Below, piece after piece: positions 1 to 6,460 of a DNA stretch of 17,309 bases (its first letter is position 1; every line of letters starts with the position of its first letter). A model generated the notes under the pieces. It was not told the DNA's origin. It did not search any database and worked only from the letters and a program-made list of their open reading frames with translations. Source of the stretch: an uncultured Enterococcus sp. (GTDB taxonomy: Bacteria; Bacillota; Bacilli; Lactobacillales; Enterococcaceae); assembly GCA_946409145.1 (NCBI GenBank), contig CAMJVA010000009.1, positions 1-17,309 on the forward strand, read 5' to 3'. The position numbers and the translations under genes were made by a program.

Positions 1-50
1 AAAAATTACAACATGTGGATATGATTGAAGCATTAAAATCAAATGAATAA
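1..50 (+). CDS. 3' end of an unidentified CDS (partial)
   Basis: Reading from base 3, this is the only plus-strand frame open to a stop, ending KLQHVDMIEALKSNE and a TAA at 48-50. The other two plus frames stop within the first 30 bases. A strong intrinsic terminator starts three bases after the stop, as expected for the end of a real gene and operon. Only 15 residues are visible, with no recognisable motif, so no function can be given. The gene is transcribed separately from tsaB, which has its own promoter downstream. Confidence 0.6.
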   Translation, partial: KLQHVDMIEALKSNE

Positions 51-52
51 AT

Positions 53-86
53 AAAAGAGAGGCGAATTTTTCGTCTCTCTTTTATT
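53..86 (+). terminator. Intrinsic terminator after the upstream partial gene
   Basis: The arms 53-65 and 71-83 pair over 13 positions with one G-U pair and a 5-base loop. The 3' arm ends in a T-run (80-83), followed by TATT. It separates the upstream gene from the tsaB operon. Confidence 0.85.
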
Positions 87-132
87 ACCTAAGTAAAAAA
101 TAAGTTTTCCCTCTCGCCTTTTTTTTAAGCTG

Positions 133-141
133 TGGTAAAAT
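133..141 (+). promoter_or_regulatory. Extended -10 promoter of the tsaB operon
   Basis: TAAAAT at 136-141 is preceded by TG at 133-134, one base away, which gives an extended -10. The bases 17 upstream (113-118) do not resemble a -35, so the extended -10 probably carries the promoter. A transcript would start near 148, just upstream of the tsaB ribosome binding site. The 11-base block TGTGGTAAAAT (131-141) recurs exactly in front of pyrH. Confidence 0.65.
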
Positions 142-164
142 GGACGGGAAAAGGAGTCGAAGTT

Positions 165-878
165 ATGAAGATTTTAGCCATGGATACAGCAGGACCAAGG
201 TTAAACCTTAGTCTATATGAAGATACTGCTCTTTTAGGAAAGGTTTCTTTAAGTGGAGTGAAAAATCATTCTGTGATTTTACTTCCTGCTTTAGAGCACT
301 TACTAGAAGATAGTAAAATAAAGATAAAAGAAATTGACCGCATTGTAGTAACAAAAGGTCCAGGATCTTATACGGGTTTGCGAATTGGTGTTACCTTTGC
401 CAAAACTTTAGCCTGGACTTTAAAAAAAGAACTTGTGGGTATGTCCACCTTAGAAGTCCTCGCCGCCAATTTACCGAATGATGGATTAGTCGCTCCCATT
501 ATTGATGCTAGAAGACAAAATGTTTACACAGGACTTTATGAAAAAATAAATGGTCAATTAGTTAACATATCTTCTGACAAACACACGGACTTTAAAAGCT
601 ATGGTGAATTTTTAAAAAGTTTCAATCGTCCCATAATGTTATTAGGGGAAACCAAGAATTTTAAAGAAGAAGCTAAAACTTTAGGACTTTTAGTCAATGA
701 TCACCTTGAATTAGATTACTTAAATCCAAGTTATCTCGCTTTACTCGGAGCAAAAAAAGCACCAGAAGATAATATTTTGGACTTTGTTCCAGAATACTTA
801 AAATTAGTAGAAGCAGAAGAAAACTGGCAAAAACAACATCCAGGGATTAAAGATGAAAACTATGTGGAAAAACTCTAA
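165..878 (+). CDS. tsaB: TsaB, tRNA t6A37 threonylcarbamoyltransferase complex dimerisation subunit
   Basis: TsaB (YeaZ) is an inactive ASKHA-fold paralogue of TsaD. It forms a heterodimer with TsaD and, together with TsaE, transfers the threonylcarbamoyl group from threonylcarbamoyl-AMP to A37 of ANN-decoding tRNAs. The 237-residue protein opens with MKILAMDTAG, carries GPGSYTGLRIG at residues 65-75 and an IIDARRQNVY segment near 112-121, all characteristic of the family; the length is normal. I chose the ATG at 165 because AAGGAG at 151-156 lies eight bases upstream. An in-frame GTG at 132 overlaps the promoter and would precede the likely transcript start. The gene heads an operon with two acetyltransferases and tsaD, and its end overlaps the next gene by 26 bases. 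The partner tsaE is not in this window. Confidence 0.95.
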   Translation: MKILAMDTAGPRLNLSLYEDTALLGKVSLSGVKNHSVILLPALEHLLEDSKIKIKEIDRIVVTKGPGSYTGLRIGVTFAKTLAWTLKKELVGMSTLEVLAANLPNDGLVAPIIDARRQNVYTGLYEKINGQLVNISSDKHTDFKSYGEFLKSFNRPIMLLGETKNFKEEAKTLGLLVNDHLELDYLNPSYLALLGAKKAPEDNILDFVPEYLKLVEAEENWQKQHPGIKDENYVEKL

Positions 879-1398
879 ATTATACCAACGTCTCCATCAT
901 TTTTTCAGTGAAGAAATTCCTTATGAAAAAGATATTTTTATTGGGGGAGAACCGCTTTTTTTACGAGAAATAAAAACCAGTGACATTCCAGAACTTTTAA
1001 AGCTAGAAAAAAAAGTTTACGAAGGAGAACTTCCTTGGAGTCGCTCCGCTTTTTTAATTGAGCTACGTTCGGTTTCTCTTCATCGGTATTTACTTATTGA
1101 AACTCATGGAGAGATTCTGGGGTTTATTGGATTGAGAATTCATGGAAGAGATTGCCATATTACTAATATTGCTGTTTCCCCTAGTCGGCAAGGGAAAGGT
1201 TATGGGACTTTTTTATTAGAAGAAGGAAAAACCTTTGCTAAAGAAAAAGAATGTTCCCAAATGTCTTTAGAAGTTAGACGGTCTAATTTAAAAGCCCAAA
1301 GCTTGTACCGCCGATTTGGTTTTGTTTCTAAGAATATTAAAAAAAATTATTACACAGAAAATGAGGAAGACGCCGTGGAAATGATTTATGAATTTTAA
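853..1398 (+). CDS. rimI: RimI-type N-alpha-acetyltransferase (GNAT), first copy
   Basis: This is a GNAT-fold acetyltransferase of the RimI group, which acetylates protein N-termini (ribosomal protein S18 in E. coli) using acetyl-CoA. The acetyl-CoA pyrophosphate loop is visible as RQGKGYG at residues 112-118, just after the NIAVSP strand. It is followed by EVRRSN at 140-145, the LYRRFGF helix-strand (151-157) and the KNYY motif near 164-167; PWS at 61-63 is also typical of RimI. At 181 residues it is longer than the usual 150 or so, because of about 35 extra N-terminal residues before the domain. The ATG at 853 has AGGGA at 842-846 and overlaps tsaB by 26 bases; an ATG at 862 is an alternative start with a poorer binding site. 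The true substrate in this organism is inferred, not shown. Confidence 0.88.
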   Translation: MKTMWKNSKLYQRLHHFFSEEIPYEKDIFIGGEPLFLREIKTSDIPELLKLEKKVYEGELPWSRSAFLIELRSVSLHRYLLIETHGEILGFIGLRIHGRDCHITNIAVSPSRQGKGYGTFLLEEGKTFAKEKECSQMSLEVRRSNLKAQSLYRRFGFVSKNIKKNYYTENEEDAVEMIYEF

Positions 1399-1837
1399 TT
1401 ATCAAAAGCTAGAAAAAGGAGACCTTGAAGGAGGTTATAACCTTTTAAAGGAGAACCTCCTTGATTTTTCTTGGAGGGTTTCTGATCTAGAAAAAGCATT
1501 CACAAGTAACAATCATCTTTTGCTGGGAATTTTTCAAAAAAATCAATTAATTGGCATGATTCATGGTAGTTTTCTTTTTAATGAAGGAGAAATATTGAGT
1601 ATCGCTCTTACTAAAAAATATCAACACCAAGGATTAGGAACTAAACTTTTGGAATATTTTTTAGCTGAAATAAAAAAATTAGGAGTGGACAAAGTTTTTT
1701 TAGAAGTGAGAGCAAGTAATCTTTCAGCTAAAAAACTTTACGAAAAAAATCAATTTAAAAAGATTAGTCAAAGAAAGAATTACTATCATCACCCACAAGA
1801 AACAGCAGATATTTATTTACTAGAGATGAAAAGTTAG
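1388..1837 (+). CDS. RimI-like N-acetyltransferase (GNAT), second copy
   Basis: This second GNAT acetyltransferase follows directly, overlapping the first copy by 11 bases. The 149-residue protein has the acetyl-CoA loop QHQGLG at residues 79-84 after the LSIAL strand, EVRASN at 106-111, the LYEKNQF helix-strand (117-123) and a KNYY motif at 130-133. It therefore has the full set of RimI landmarks without the N-terminal extension of its neighbour. Its conserved positions match the first copy, but the rest has diverged strongly, so this looks like an old duplication with a changed substrate rather than a recent copy. No strong ribosome binding site is visible and translational coupling to the upstream gene is likely. 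Its substrate is unknown. Confidence 0.85.
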   Translation: MNFNYQKLEKGDLEGGYNLLKENLLDFSWRVSDLEKAFTSNNHLLLGIFQKNQLIGMIHGSFLFNEGEILSIALTKKYQHQGLGTKLLEYFLAEIKKLGVDKVFLEVRASNLSAKKLYEKNQFKKISQRKNYYHHPQETADIYLLEMKS

Positions 1838-1847
1838 GACGAGATAA

Positions 1848-2897
1848 ATGAAAAAAGGATTGGAAAATGATCTGTCATTAATTTTGGCAGTGGAATCAAG
1901 TTGTGATGAAACAAGTGTGGCTGTGGTCACTAAGGATCATGATATTTTAAGCAATGTAGTGGCCACGCAAATTAAAAGTCATCAACGCTTTGGAGGGGTG
2001 GTTCCTGAGGTTGCGTCAAGACATCATGTGGAACAAATTTTATACTGCTTTGAAGCGGCTTTAGCTGAGGCTGATGTGACTGTAGCAGAAATTGATGCGG
2101 TAGCTGTCACTCAAGGACCAGGTTTAGTGGGTGCTTTACTCATTGGCATTACAGCCGCAAAAGCATTTGCCTTTGCGAACGATCTTCCTTTAATTCCAGT
2201 GAATCACATGGCAGGACATATTGCTGCAGGAGAGTTTGTTAAAAAAATTGAGTATCCATCGCTAGCTTTATTAGTTTCTGGAGGACATACGGAGTTAGTT
2301 TATATGAAAAGTGCTGGAAGCTATGAAATTTTAGGGCAAACAAGAGATGATGCTGCTGGAGAAGCGTATGATAAAGTAGGTAGAGTTTTAGGAGTGAATT
2401 ATCCAGCAGGGAAAAAAATTGATGAAATGGCTCATCTTGGTCAAGATACTTTTCATTTTCCAAGAGCCATGATGAAAGAAGATAATTTTGATTTTAGTTT
2501 TTCTGGCTTAAAATCAGCAGTGATTAATACGGTCCACAATGCCTCTCAACGAGGAGAAACATTAAATTCAAATGACTTAGCTTGTAGCTTCCAAGAAGCC
2601 GTTGTTGAAGTGTTAATTGAAAAATCCTTAAAAGCTGCTGAAATGACCAAAGTGCATCAATTAATTGTAGCTGGAGGAGTGGCAGCTAATAAAGGGTTAA
2701 GAGAGGGATTACTTAAAGAAATTTTAAACCGTCACTTAGATTTAGAATTAATTATTCCGCCTATTTCTTTATGTGGGGATAACGGAGCCATGATTGCTTC
2801 TGCTGCTTTTATTGCCGGTGAAAAAAATATTTTTGCCACAAGTGATTTAAATGCCAAACCAGGTTTAAGTTTTCCAGAAGGAGAGTTTTCCTTTTAG
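1848..2897 (+). CDS. tsaD: TsaD, tRNA t6A37 threonylcarbamoyltransferase catalytic subunit
   Basis: TsaD (Gcp/YgjD, Kae1 family) catalyses threonylcarbamoyl transfer to A37 of ANN-decoding tRNAs, using a metal held in an ASKHA fold. The 349-residue protein is full length. It has the N-terminal AVESSCDETS at residues 14-23, the metal-binding HMAGH (H120 and H124), SGGHTE at 144-149, DDAAGEAYDK at 167-176, VAGGVAANKGLR at 274-285 and CGDNGAM at 309-315, where D311 is the third metal ligand. All expected catalytic residues are present. It starts 10 bases after the second acetyltransferase, with AGGA eight bases before the ATG. It closes the operon led by its partner tsaB. I see no clear terminator before the rpsB promoter. 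Confidence 0.97.
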   Translation: MKKGLENDLSLILAVESSCDETSVAVVTKDHDILSNVVATQIKSHQRFGGVVPEVASRHHVEQILYCFEAALAEADVTVAEIDAVAVTQGPGLVGALLIGITAAKAFAFANDLPLIPVNHMAGHIAAGEFVKKIEYPSLALLVSGGHTELVYMKSAGSYEILGQTRDDAAGEAYDKVGRVLGVNYPAGKKIDEMAHLGQDTFHFPRAMMKEDNFDFSFSGLKSAVINTVHNASQRGETLNSNDLACSFQEAVVEVLIEKSLKAAEMTKVHQLIVAGGVAANKGLREGLLKEILNRHLDLELIIPPISLCGDNGAMIASAAFIAGEKNIFATSDLNAKPGLSFPEGEFSF

Positions 2898-2913
2898 AAA
2901 AAACAAAAAAGAT

Positions 2914-2942
2914 TTGCATTAGCCTTTATCCTAAGGTATAAT
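2914..2942 (+). promoter_or_regulatory. rpsB promoter
   Basis: A perfect TATAAT lies at 2937-2942, with a partial -35, TTGCAT, at 2914-2919 and a 17-base spacer. Transcription would begin near 2949, which is the first base of the leader's first hairpin. Confidence 0.75.
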
Positions 2943-2948
2943 ACAAAA

Positions 2949-3052
2949 GGTGTGAAAACACCAAATCCACATTAGAAATGGATTTTAAACAAGGTGCTTT
3001 CTAGGAAGTTTGTTTAAAAGAAGAGATTTCTAAGAGGAAATAAAACCATATT
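2949..3052 (+). promoter_or_regulatory. Structured 5' leader of rpsB
   Basis: Three consecutive hairpins can be drawn in the roughly 115-base leader. Arms 2949-2953 and 2958-2962 close a GAAA tetraloop. Arms 2963-2969 and 2979-2985 pair over seven bases. Arms 2987-2992 and 3010-3015 pair over six, with a smaller inner stem around 2997-3008. The leader ends at the ribosome binding site GGAGG (3053-3057). Ribosomal protein operons often use such leaders for autoregulation by the encoded protein, so binding by S2 is an inference. The first hairpin would sit at the extreme 5' end of the mRNA and could protect it from 5'-end-dependent decay. Confidence 0.5.
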
Positions 3053-3065
3053 GGAGGATTTACAA

Positions 3066-3866
3066 ATGGCTGTCATTTCAATGAAACAGTTACTAGAAGC
3101 TGGTGTGCATTTTGGTCACCAAACACGCCGCTGGAACCCAAAAATGAAGAAATATATCTTCACAGAAAGAAACGGCATCTACATTATTGACTTACAAAAA
3201 ACAGTTAAATTAGTAGATGTAGCTTACGACTACATGAAAAGCGTTGCTGAAGACGGCGGCGTAGCATTATTTGTCGGAACTAAAAAACAAGCTCAAGAAG
3301 CAATTAAAGACGAAGCTATCCGCGCTGGTCAATTCTACGTTAACCATCGTTGGTTAGGTGGAACTTTAACTAACTGGGATACTATTCAAAAACGGATTGC
3401 TCAATTGAAAAAAATCCAAGCAATGGAAGAAGACGGAACTTTTGAAGTTCTTCCTAAAAAAGAAGTTGCTAACTTAAACAAACAACGTGAACGCTTAGAA
3501 AAATTCTTAGGCGGAATCGCTGAAATGCCTCGCATTCCAGATGTTATGTATATTGTTGACCCTAGAAAAGAACGGATTGCTGTTCAAGAAGCTCATAAAT
3601 TGAACATTCCAATCGTTGCTATGGTTGATACAAACTGTGATCCAGATGAAATTGATGTAGTTATTCCATCAAATGACGATGCTATTCGTGCGGTTAAATT
3701 AATTACTGCTAAAATGGCTGATGCTTTTGTAGAAGGCCGTCAAGGTGAAGATGTTGAAGTTTCCGTTGAAGAAACTTTCCAAGCATCTGCTGAAACACCT
3801 GAAGCTGCTTCTATTGAAGAAATCGTTGACGTTGTTGAAGGAAATAACGAAGAATCAGCTGAATAA
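3066..3866 (+). CDS. rpsB: 30S ribosomal protein S2 (uS2)
   Basis: S2 is a late-assembling protein of the small subunit, located between head and body, and is needed for S1-type mRNA contacts and initiation. The 266-residue protein has EAGVHFGHQTRRWNPKM at residues 11-27, the NHRWLGGTLTNW segment, and PDVMYIVDPRKE followed by AMVDTNCDPD, all standard for uS2. The C-terminus is an acidic tail rich in Glu and Val. I chose the ATG at 3066 because GGAGG at 3053-3057 is placed correctly for it, while an in-frame TTG at 3051 lies at and just before that site. The gene has its own promoter and structured leader. It is followed by a terminator-like hairpin and then tsf, the conserved S2-EF-Ts pairing. 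Confidence 0.98.
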   Translation: MAVISMKQLLEAGVHFGHQTRRWNPKMKKYIFTERNGIYIIDLQKTVKLVDVAYDYMKSVAEDGGVALFVGTKKQAQEAIKDEAIRAGQFYVNHRWLGGTLTNWDTIQKRIAQLKKIQAMEEDGTFEVLPKKEVANLNKQRERLEKFLGGIAEMPRIPDVMYIVDPRKERIAVQEAHKLNIPIVAMVDTNCDPDEIDVVIPSNDDAIRAVKLITAKMADAFVEGRQGEDVEVSVEETFQASAETPEAASIEEIVDVVEGNNEESAE

Positions 3867-3873
3867 AAAATAG

Positions 3874-3931
3874 TTGAGGCTGTCTCAAGGGCAAGGCATA
3901 AAAGCTGTCTCACCCTGAGACAGCTTTTTTT
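3874..3931 (+). terminator. Terminator or attenuator hairpin between rpsB and tsf, with a duplicated arm
   Basis: The main stem pairs 3902-3912 with 3916-3926 over 11 perfect base pairs around a CCC loop, followed by T-run 3925-3931. This is a textbook intrinsic terminator. The left-arm core GCTGTCTCA also occurs earlier at 3879-3887. There it can form its own small hairpin (3874-3878 with 3884-3888) or pair with the same right arm (3916-3924), extended by GGG with CCC. Only about 30 bases separate the T-run from the tsf start. Hence tsf mRNA probably comes from read-through, with the hairpin setting the S2 to EF-Ts ratio. Confidence 0.85.
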
Positions 3932-3962
3932 AAGAAATTAAATATTAGGAGGAACTAAACCC

Positions 3963-4844
3963 ATGGCAAATGTTACTGCAAAAATGGTAAAAGAATTACG
4001 AGATGCAACAGGTGTTGGAATGATGGATGCTAAACGCGCTTTAGTTGAAGTTGAAGGAGATATGGACAAAGCTGTTGATCTTTTAAGAGAAAAAGGAATG
4101 GCTAAAGCCGCTAAAAAGAACGACCGGATTGCTGCTGAAGGTTTAGCTTCAGCTTATGTTGCTGGAAATACTGCTGCTGTTGTTGAAATTAACTCTGAAA
4201 CAGACTTTGTAGCAAAAAATACTTTATTCCAAGATCTTGTAAATAACGTAGCTAAATTAGTTGCTGAAAACAAACCAGAAAACTTAGAAGCTGCTTTACA
4301 AATTAAAACAGAAAACGGCACAATCGAAAGTGATATTATTGAAGCAAACACTGTGATTGGTGAAAAAATTAGCTTCCGTCGTTTTGCACTTTTAGAAAAA
4401 GAAGATAACGCTGCTTTTGGTTCATACTTACACATGGGTGGACGCATTGCTGTTGTGACTGTTTTAGATGGAACAACTGATGAAGAAGTAGCTAAAGATA
4501 TTGCTATGCACGTTGCAGCGATTAACCCTCGTTATGTTGACGAATCACAAATTCCAGCTGCTGAATTAGAACATGAAAAAACTGTTTTAACTGAACAAGC
4601 TTTAAACGAAGGCAAACCAGCTAAAATTGTTGAAAAAATGGTTGAAGGTCGCTTGAAGAAATTTAAAGCAGAAATTGCTTTAGTTGACCAACCTTTCGTT
4701 AAAGATCCAGACCAAACAGTTGCTCAATATGTAGCTTCTAAAGGCGCTTCTGTTAATACTTTCGTTCGTTTTGAAGTTGGAGAAGGTATTGAGAAAAAAG
4801 AAGATAACTTTGTTGAAGAAGTTATGAGCCAAGTTAAAAAATAA
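3963..4844 (+). CDS. tsf: Translation elongation factor Ts (EF-Ts)
   Basis: EF-Ts is the nucleotide exchange factor that removes GDP from EF-Tu in the cytoplasm. The 293-residue protein begins with the UBA-like N-terminal domain, including ELRDATGVGMMDAKRAL (residues 11-27). The TDFVAKN signature is at 80-86, where the Asp-Phe pair disrupts the Mg2+ site of EF-Tu. The core domains and the C-terminal module follow; length is normal. The ATG at 3963 has AGGAGGA at 3947-3953. It follows rpsB as in most bacteria, but with a strong hairpin in between. A weak TTGAGG/CATAAA pair with a 17-base spacer (3874-3902) could be an internal promoter, but I consider it poor. A hairpin follows the gene. Confidence 0.98.
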   Translation: MANVTAKMVKELRDATGVGMMDAKRALVEVEGDMDKAVDLLREKGMAKAAKKNDRIAAEGLASAYVAGNTAAVVEINSETDFVAKNTLFQDLVNNVAKLVAENKPENLEAALQIKTENGTIESDIIEANTVIGEKISFRRFALLEKEDNAAFGSYLHMGGRIAVVTVLDGTTDEEVAKDIAMHVAAINPRYVDESQIPAAELEHEKTVLTEQALNEGKPAKIVEKMVEGRLKKFKAEIALVDQPFVKDPDQTVAQYVASKGASVNTFVRFEVGEGIEKKEDNFVEEVMSQVKK

Positions 4845-4858
4845 TCTTAGGATTTTTT

Positions 4859-4896
4859 GAAGGCTGGGACAAAAGTACACTTTTGCCCCAGCCTTT
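4859..4896 (+). terminator. Long imperfect hairpin after tsf, possible dispersed intergenic repeat
   Basis: AAGGCTGGG (4860-4868) pairs with CCCAGCCTT (4887-4895). After one A-C mismatch, CAAAAG (4870-4875) pairs with CTTTTG (4880-4885) around a four-base loop. The downstream T-tract is poor (TTTCATGTATCTTT), so it may be a weak terminator or an mRNA-end stabiliser. The AGGCTGGGACAAAA core resembles hairpins that I recall being common between genes in enterococci, listeriae and staphylococci. Membership of such a repeat family is inference. Confidence 0.65.
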
Positions 4897-4955
4897 CATG
4901 TATCTTTATTTATCTTGAAGCCTTTTCATAAACAATAGGAAAGCTTAATGTTGTG

Positions 4956-4964
4956 TGGTAAAAT
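4956..4964 (+). promoter_or_regulatory. Extended -10 promoter of pyrH-frr
   Basis: TAAAAT at 4959-4964 has TG at 4956-4957, in the extended -10 arrangement. The surrounding 11 bases (4954-4964) are identical to the tsaB promoter block. No good -35 is seen 17 bases upstream, where the sequence is TAGGAA (4936-4941). Confidence 0.65.
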
Positions 4965-4991
4965 AAATTAAGGAAAATGTGGAGGGTCAAA

Positions 4992-5714
4992 ATGTTAAAA
5001 CCTAAATATCAACGAATTATTTTAAAACTTAGTGGAGAAGCTTTGGCTGGAGAAAAAGGATTTGGAATTAATCCTCCTGTCATTAAAGAAATCATTGAAG
5101 AAATTAAGGAAGTTCATGAATTAGGCGTAGAAATTGCCATTGTTGTTGGTGGTGGAAACATTTGGCGAGGAACCATTGGAGAAGAAATGGGCATGGAACG
5201 TGCTCAAGCTGATTACATGGGTATGTTGGCTACTGTCATGAATGCTTTAGCTTTACAAGATACTTTAGAAAATGTAGACGTTCCAACAAGAGTCCAAACT
5301 TCAATTGAAATGCGTCAAATTGCTGAACCTTACATTCGTCGTCGGGCAGTGCGCCACTTAGAAAAAGGCCGGATTGTTATTTTTGCAGGTGGTACTGGTA
5401 ATCCTTATTTTTCAACAGACACAACGGCAGCATTAAGAGCTGCTGAAATTGGGGCAGATGTGATTTTAATGGCTAAAAATAGTGTAGACGGTGTTTATTC
5501 TGCTGATCCAAAAATTGATAAAAATGCTGTAAAATTTGATAATCTGACACATATGGAAGTTATTTCAAAAGGATTACATGTCATGGACTCCACTGCAAGT
5601 TCACTTTCTATGGATAATGATATTCCATTAGTTGTCTTTAACATTAATGAACCTGGAAACATTCGCCGAGCTGTTTTAGGAGAAAATATTGGAACAACTG
5701 TAAAGGGGAAATAA
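4992..5714 (+). CDS. pyrH: Uridylate kinase (UMP kinase)
   Basis: PyrH phosphorylates UMP to UDP with ATP, the step that commits UMP to RNA, DNA and UDP-sugar synthesis. It is a hexamer of the amino acid kinase fold, usually activated by GTP and inhibited by UTP. The 240-residue protein has the nucleotide-binding LKLSGEALAGEKGFGI at residues 11-26, GGGNIWRG at 53-60, GGTGNPYFSTDTTAALRA at 133-150 and the C-terminal LMAKNSVDGVYSADPK at 159-174. The length is exactly typical. The ATG at 4992 is chosen because GGAGGG at 4981-4986 serves it; the in-frame ATG at 4977 lies upstream of that site. Only two bases separate its stop from frr, so the two are co-transcribed from the extended -10 promoter upstream. 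Confidence 0.97.
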   Translation: MLKPKYQRIILKLSGEALAGEKGFGINPPVIKEIIEEIKEVHELGVEIAIVVGGGNIWRGTIGEEMGMERAQADYMGMLATVMNALALQDTLENVDVPTRVQTSIEMRQIAEPYIRRRAVRHLEKGRIVIFAGGTGNPYFSTDTTAALRAAEIGADVILMAKNSVDGVYSADPKIDKNAVKFDNLTHMEVISKGLHVMDSTASSLSMDNDIPLVVFNINEPGNIRRAVLGENIGTTVKGK

Positions 5715-5716
5715 AA

Positions 5717-6271
5717 ATGGCAGATTTGAAAAAAGATACTCAAAGTAAAATGAAAAAAGCGGCTGAAAGCTTACAAAGAGAATTTGGTCAAGTAAGAGCC
5801 GGACGTGCAAATGCTTCTTTATTAGACAGAATTACTGTTAATTATTATGGTGCTCCTACACCTTTAAATCAAATGGCTTCTATTTCCATTCCAGAAGCTC
5901 GGGTGTTAATGATTACACCTTTTGACAAATCTATTATTAAAGATGTAGAAAAAGCTATTTTAGCTTCTGACCTTGGGATTTCACCAGCTAATGACGGAAA
6001 TGTTATTCGTTTAGTGATTCCACAATTAACAGAAGATAGAAGAAAAGAATTAGCCAAAGAAGTTAAAAAATTAGCGGAAAATGCGAAAATTGTTGTTAGA
6101 AACATTCGTCGGGATGCAATGGATGATATTAAAAAACAAAAAAATGCTAATGAAATCACTGAAGATGATCAAAGAGATTTAGAAAAAGAAATTCAAGCGA
6201 TTACTGATGAAGCGATTAAAAACATTGATAAAGAAACAGCTGAAAAAGAAAAAGAACTTTTAGAAGTTTAA
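5717..6271 (+). CDS. frr: Ribosome recycling factor (RRF)
   Basis: RRF acts with EF-G to split post-termination ribosomes into subunits so they can start again. The 184-residue protein, of normal length, shows QVRAGRANASLLD at residues 25-37, the TVNYYGAPTPLNQ strand-turn of domain II (40-52), IPQLTEDRRKEL in the long helix (101-112) and VRNIRRDA at 127-134. The remaining helix is rich in Lys and Glu, as expected for the three-helix bundle. It begins two bases after pyrH, with AGGGG inside the last pyrH codons serving as its ribosome binding site. A strong palindromic terminator follows, closing a two-gene operon. Confidence 0.97.
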   Translation: MADLKKDTQSKMKKAAESLQREFGQVRAGRANASLLDRITVNYYGAPTPLNQMASISIPEARVLMITPFDKSIIKDVEKAILASDLGISPANDGNVIRLVIPQLTEDRRKELAKEVKKLAENAKIVVRNIRRDAMDDIKKQKNANEITEDDQRDLEKEIQAITDEAIKNIDKETAEKEKELLEV

Positions 6272-6308
6272 TTTTTTATTACTAATAACTCTTTTTTCAT
6301 GAAAACCT

Positions 6309-6342
6309 TAGCCTAGAGCAAAATTTTGTTCTAGGCTATTTT
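6309..6342 (+). terminator. Palindromic intrinsic terminator after frr
   Basis: Bases 6309-6338 form a nearly complete inverted repeat. TAGCCTAGA pairs with TCTAGGCTA, followed inward by one G-U pair and a CAAAATTTTG core whose centre forms the loop. TTTT follows at 6339-6342. The uppS promoter lies about 70 bases downstream, so this cleanly ends the pyrH-frr unit. Confidence 0.85.
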
Positions 6343-6412
6343 AATAAAAGTTAAGAATTATCCCTACATAAGCGGTTTTTTAGTATTTATCATAGGAATT
6401 TTTAGGGTTAGT

Positions 6413-6421
6413 TGTTATAAT
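6413..6421 (+). promoter_or_regulatory. Extended -10 promoter of uppS
   Basis: A perfect TATAAT at 6416-6421 is preceded by TG at 6413-6414. The position 17 bases upstream is TAGGAA (6393-6398), the same hexamer seen at that distance before pyrH and not a consensus -35. Transcription would begin near 6428. Confidence 0.7.
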
Positions 6422-6460
6422 AAATAAGACAATTTAAGAAAACTTAGAGGGGGAAATAAT

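Noticed and set aside
132..164. Upstream GTG start for tsaB giving 11 extra residues
   Set aside because: The GTG lies inside the predicted promoter, and the AAGGAG at 151-156 is correctly spaced for the ATG at 165.
2239..2463. Minus-strand open frames inside tsaD and similarly inside tsf, pyrH, frr, rseP and polC
   Set aside because: They lie antisense to strongly conserved genes, have no ribosome binding sites, and their compositions are what the opposite strand would give.
3874..3902. Possible tsf promoter TTGAGG-17-CATAAA
   Set aside because: Both hexamers match the consensus at only four positions, and the start would fall inside the terminator stem; kept only as a remark.
4977..4991. 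Earlier in-frame ATG for pyrH
   Set aside because: It lies before the GGAGGG site that serves the ATG at 4992, and the family starts at the later methionine.
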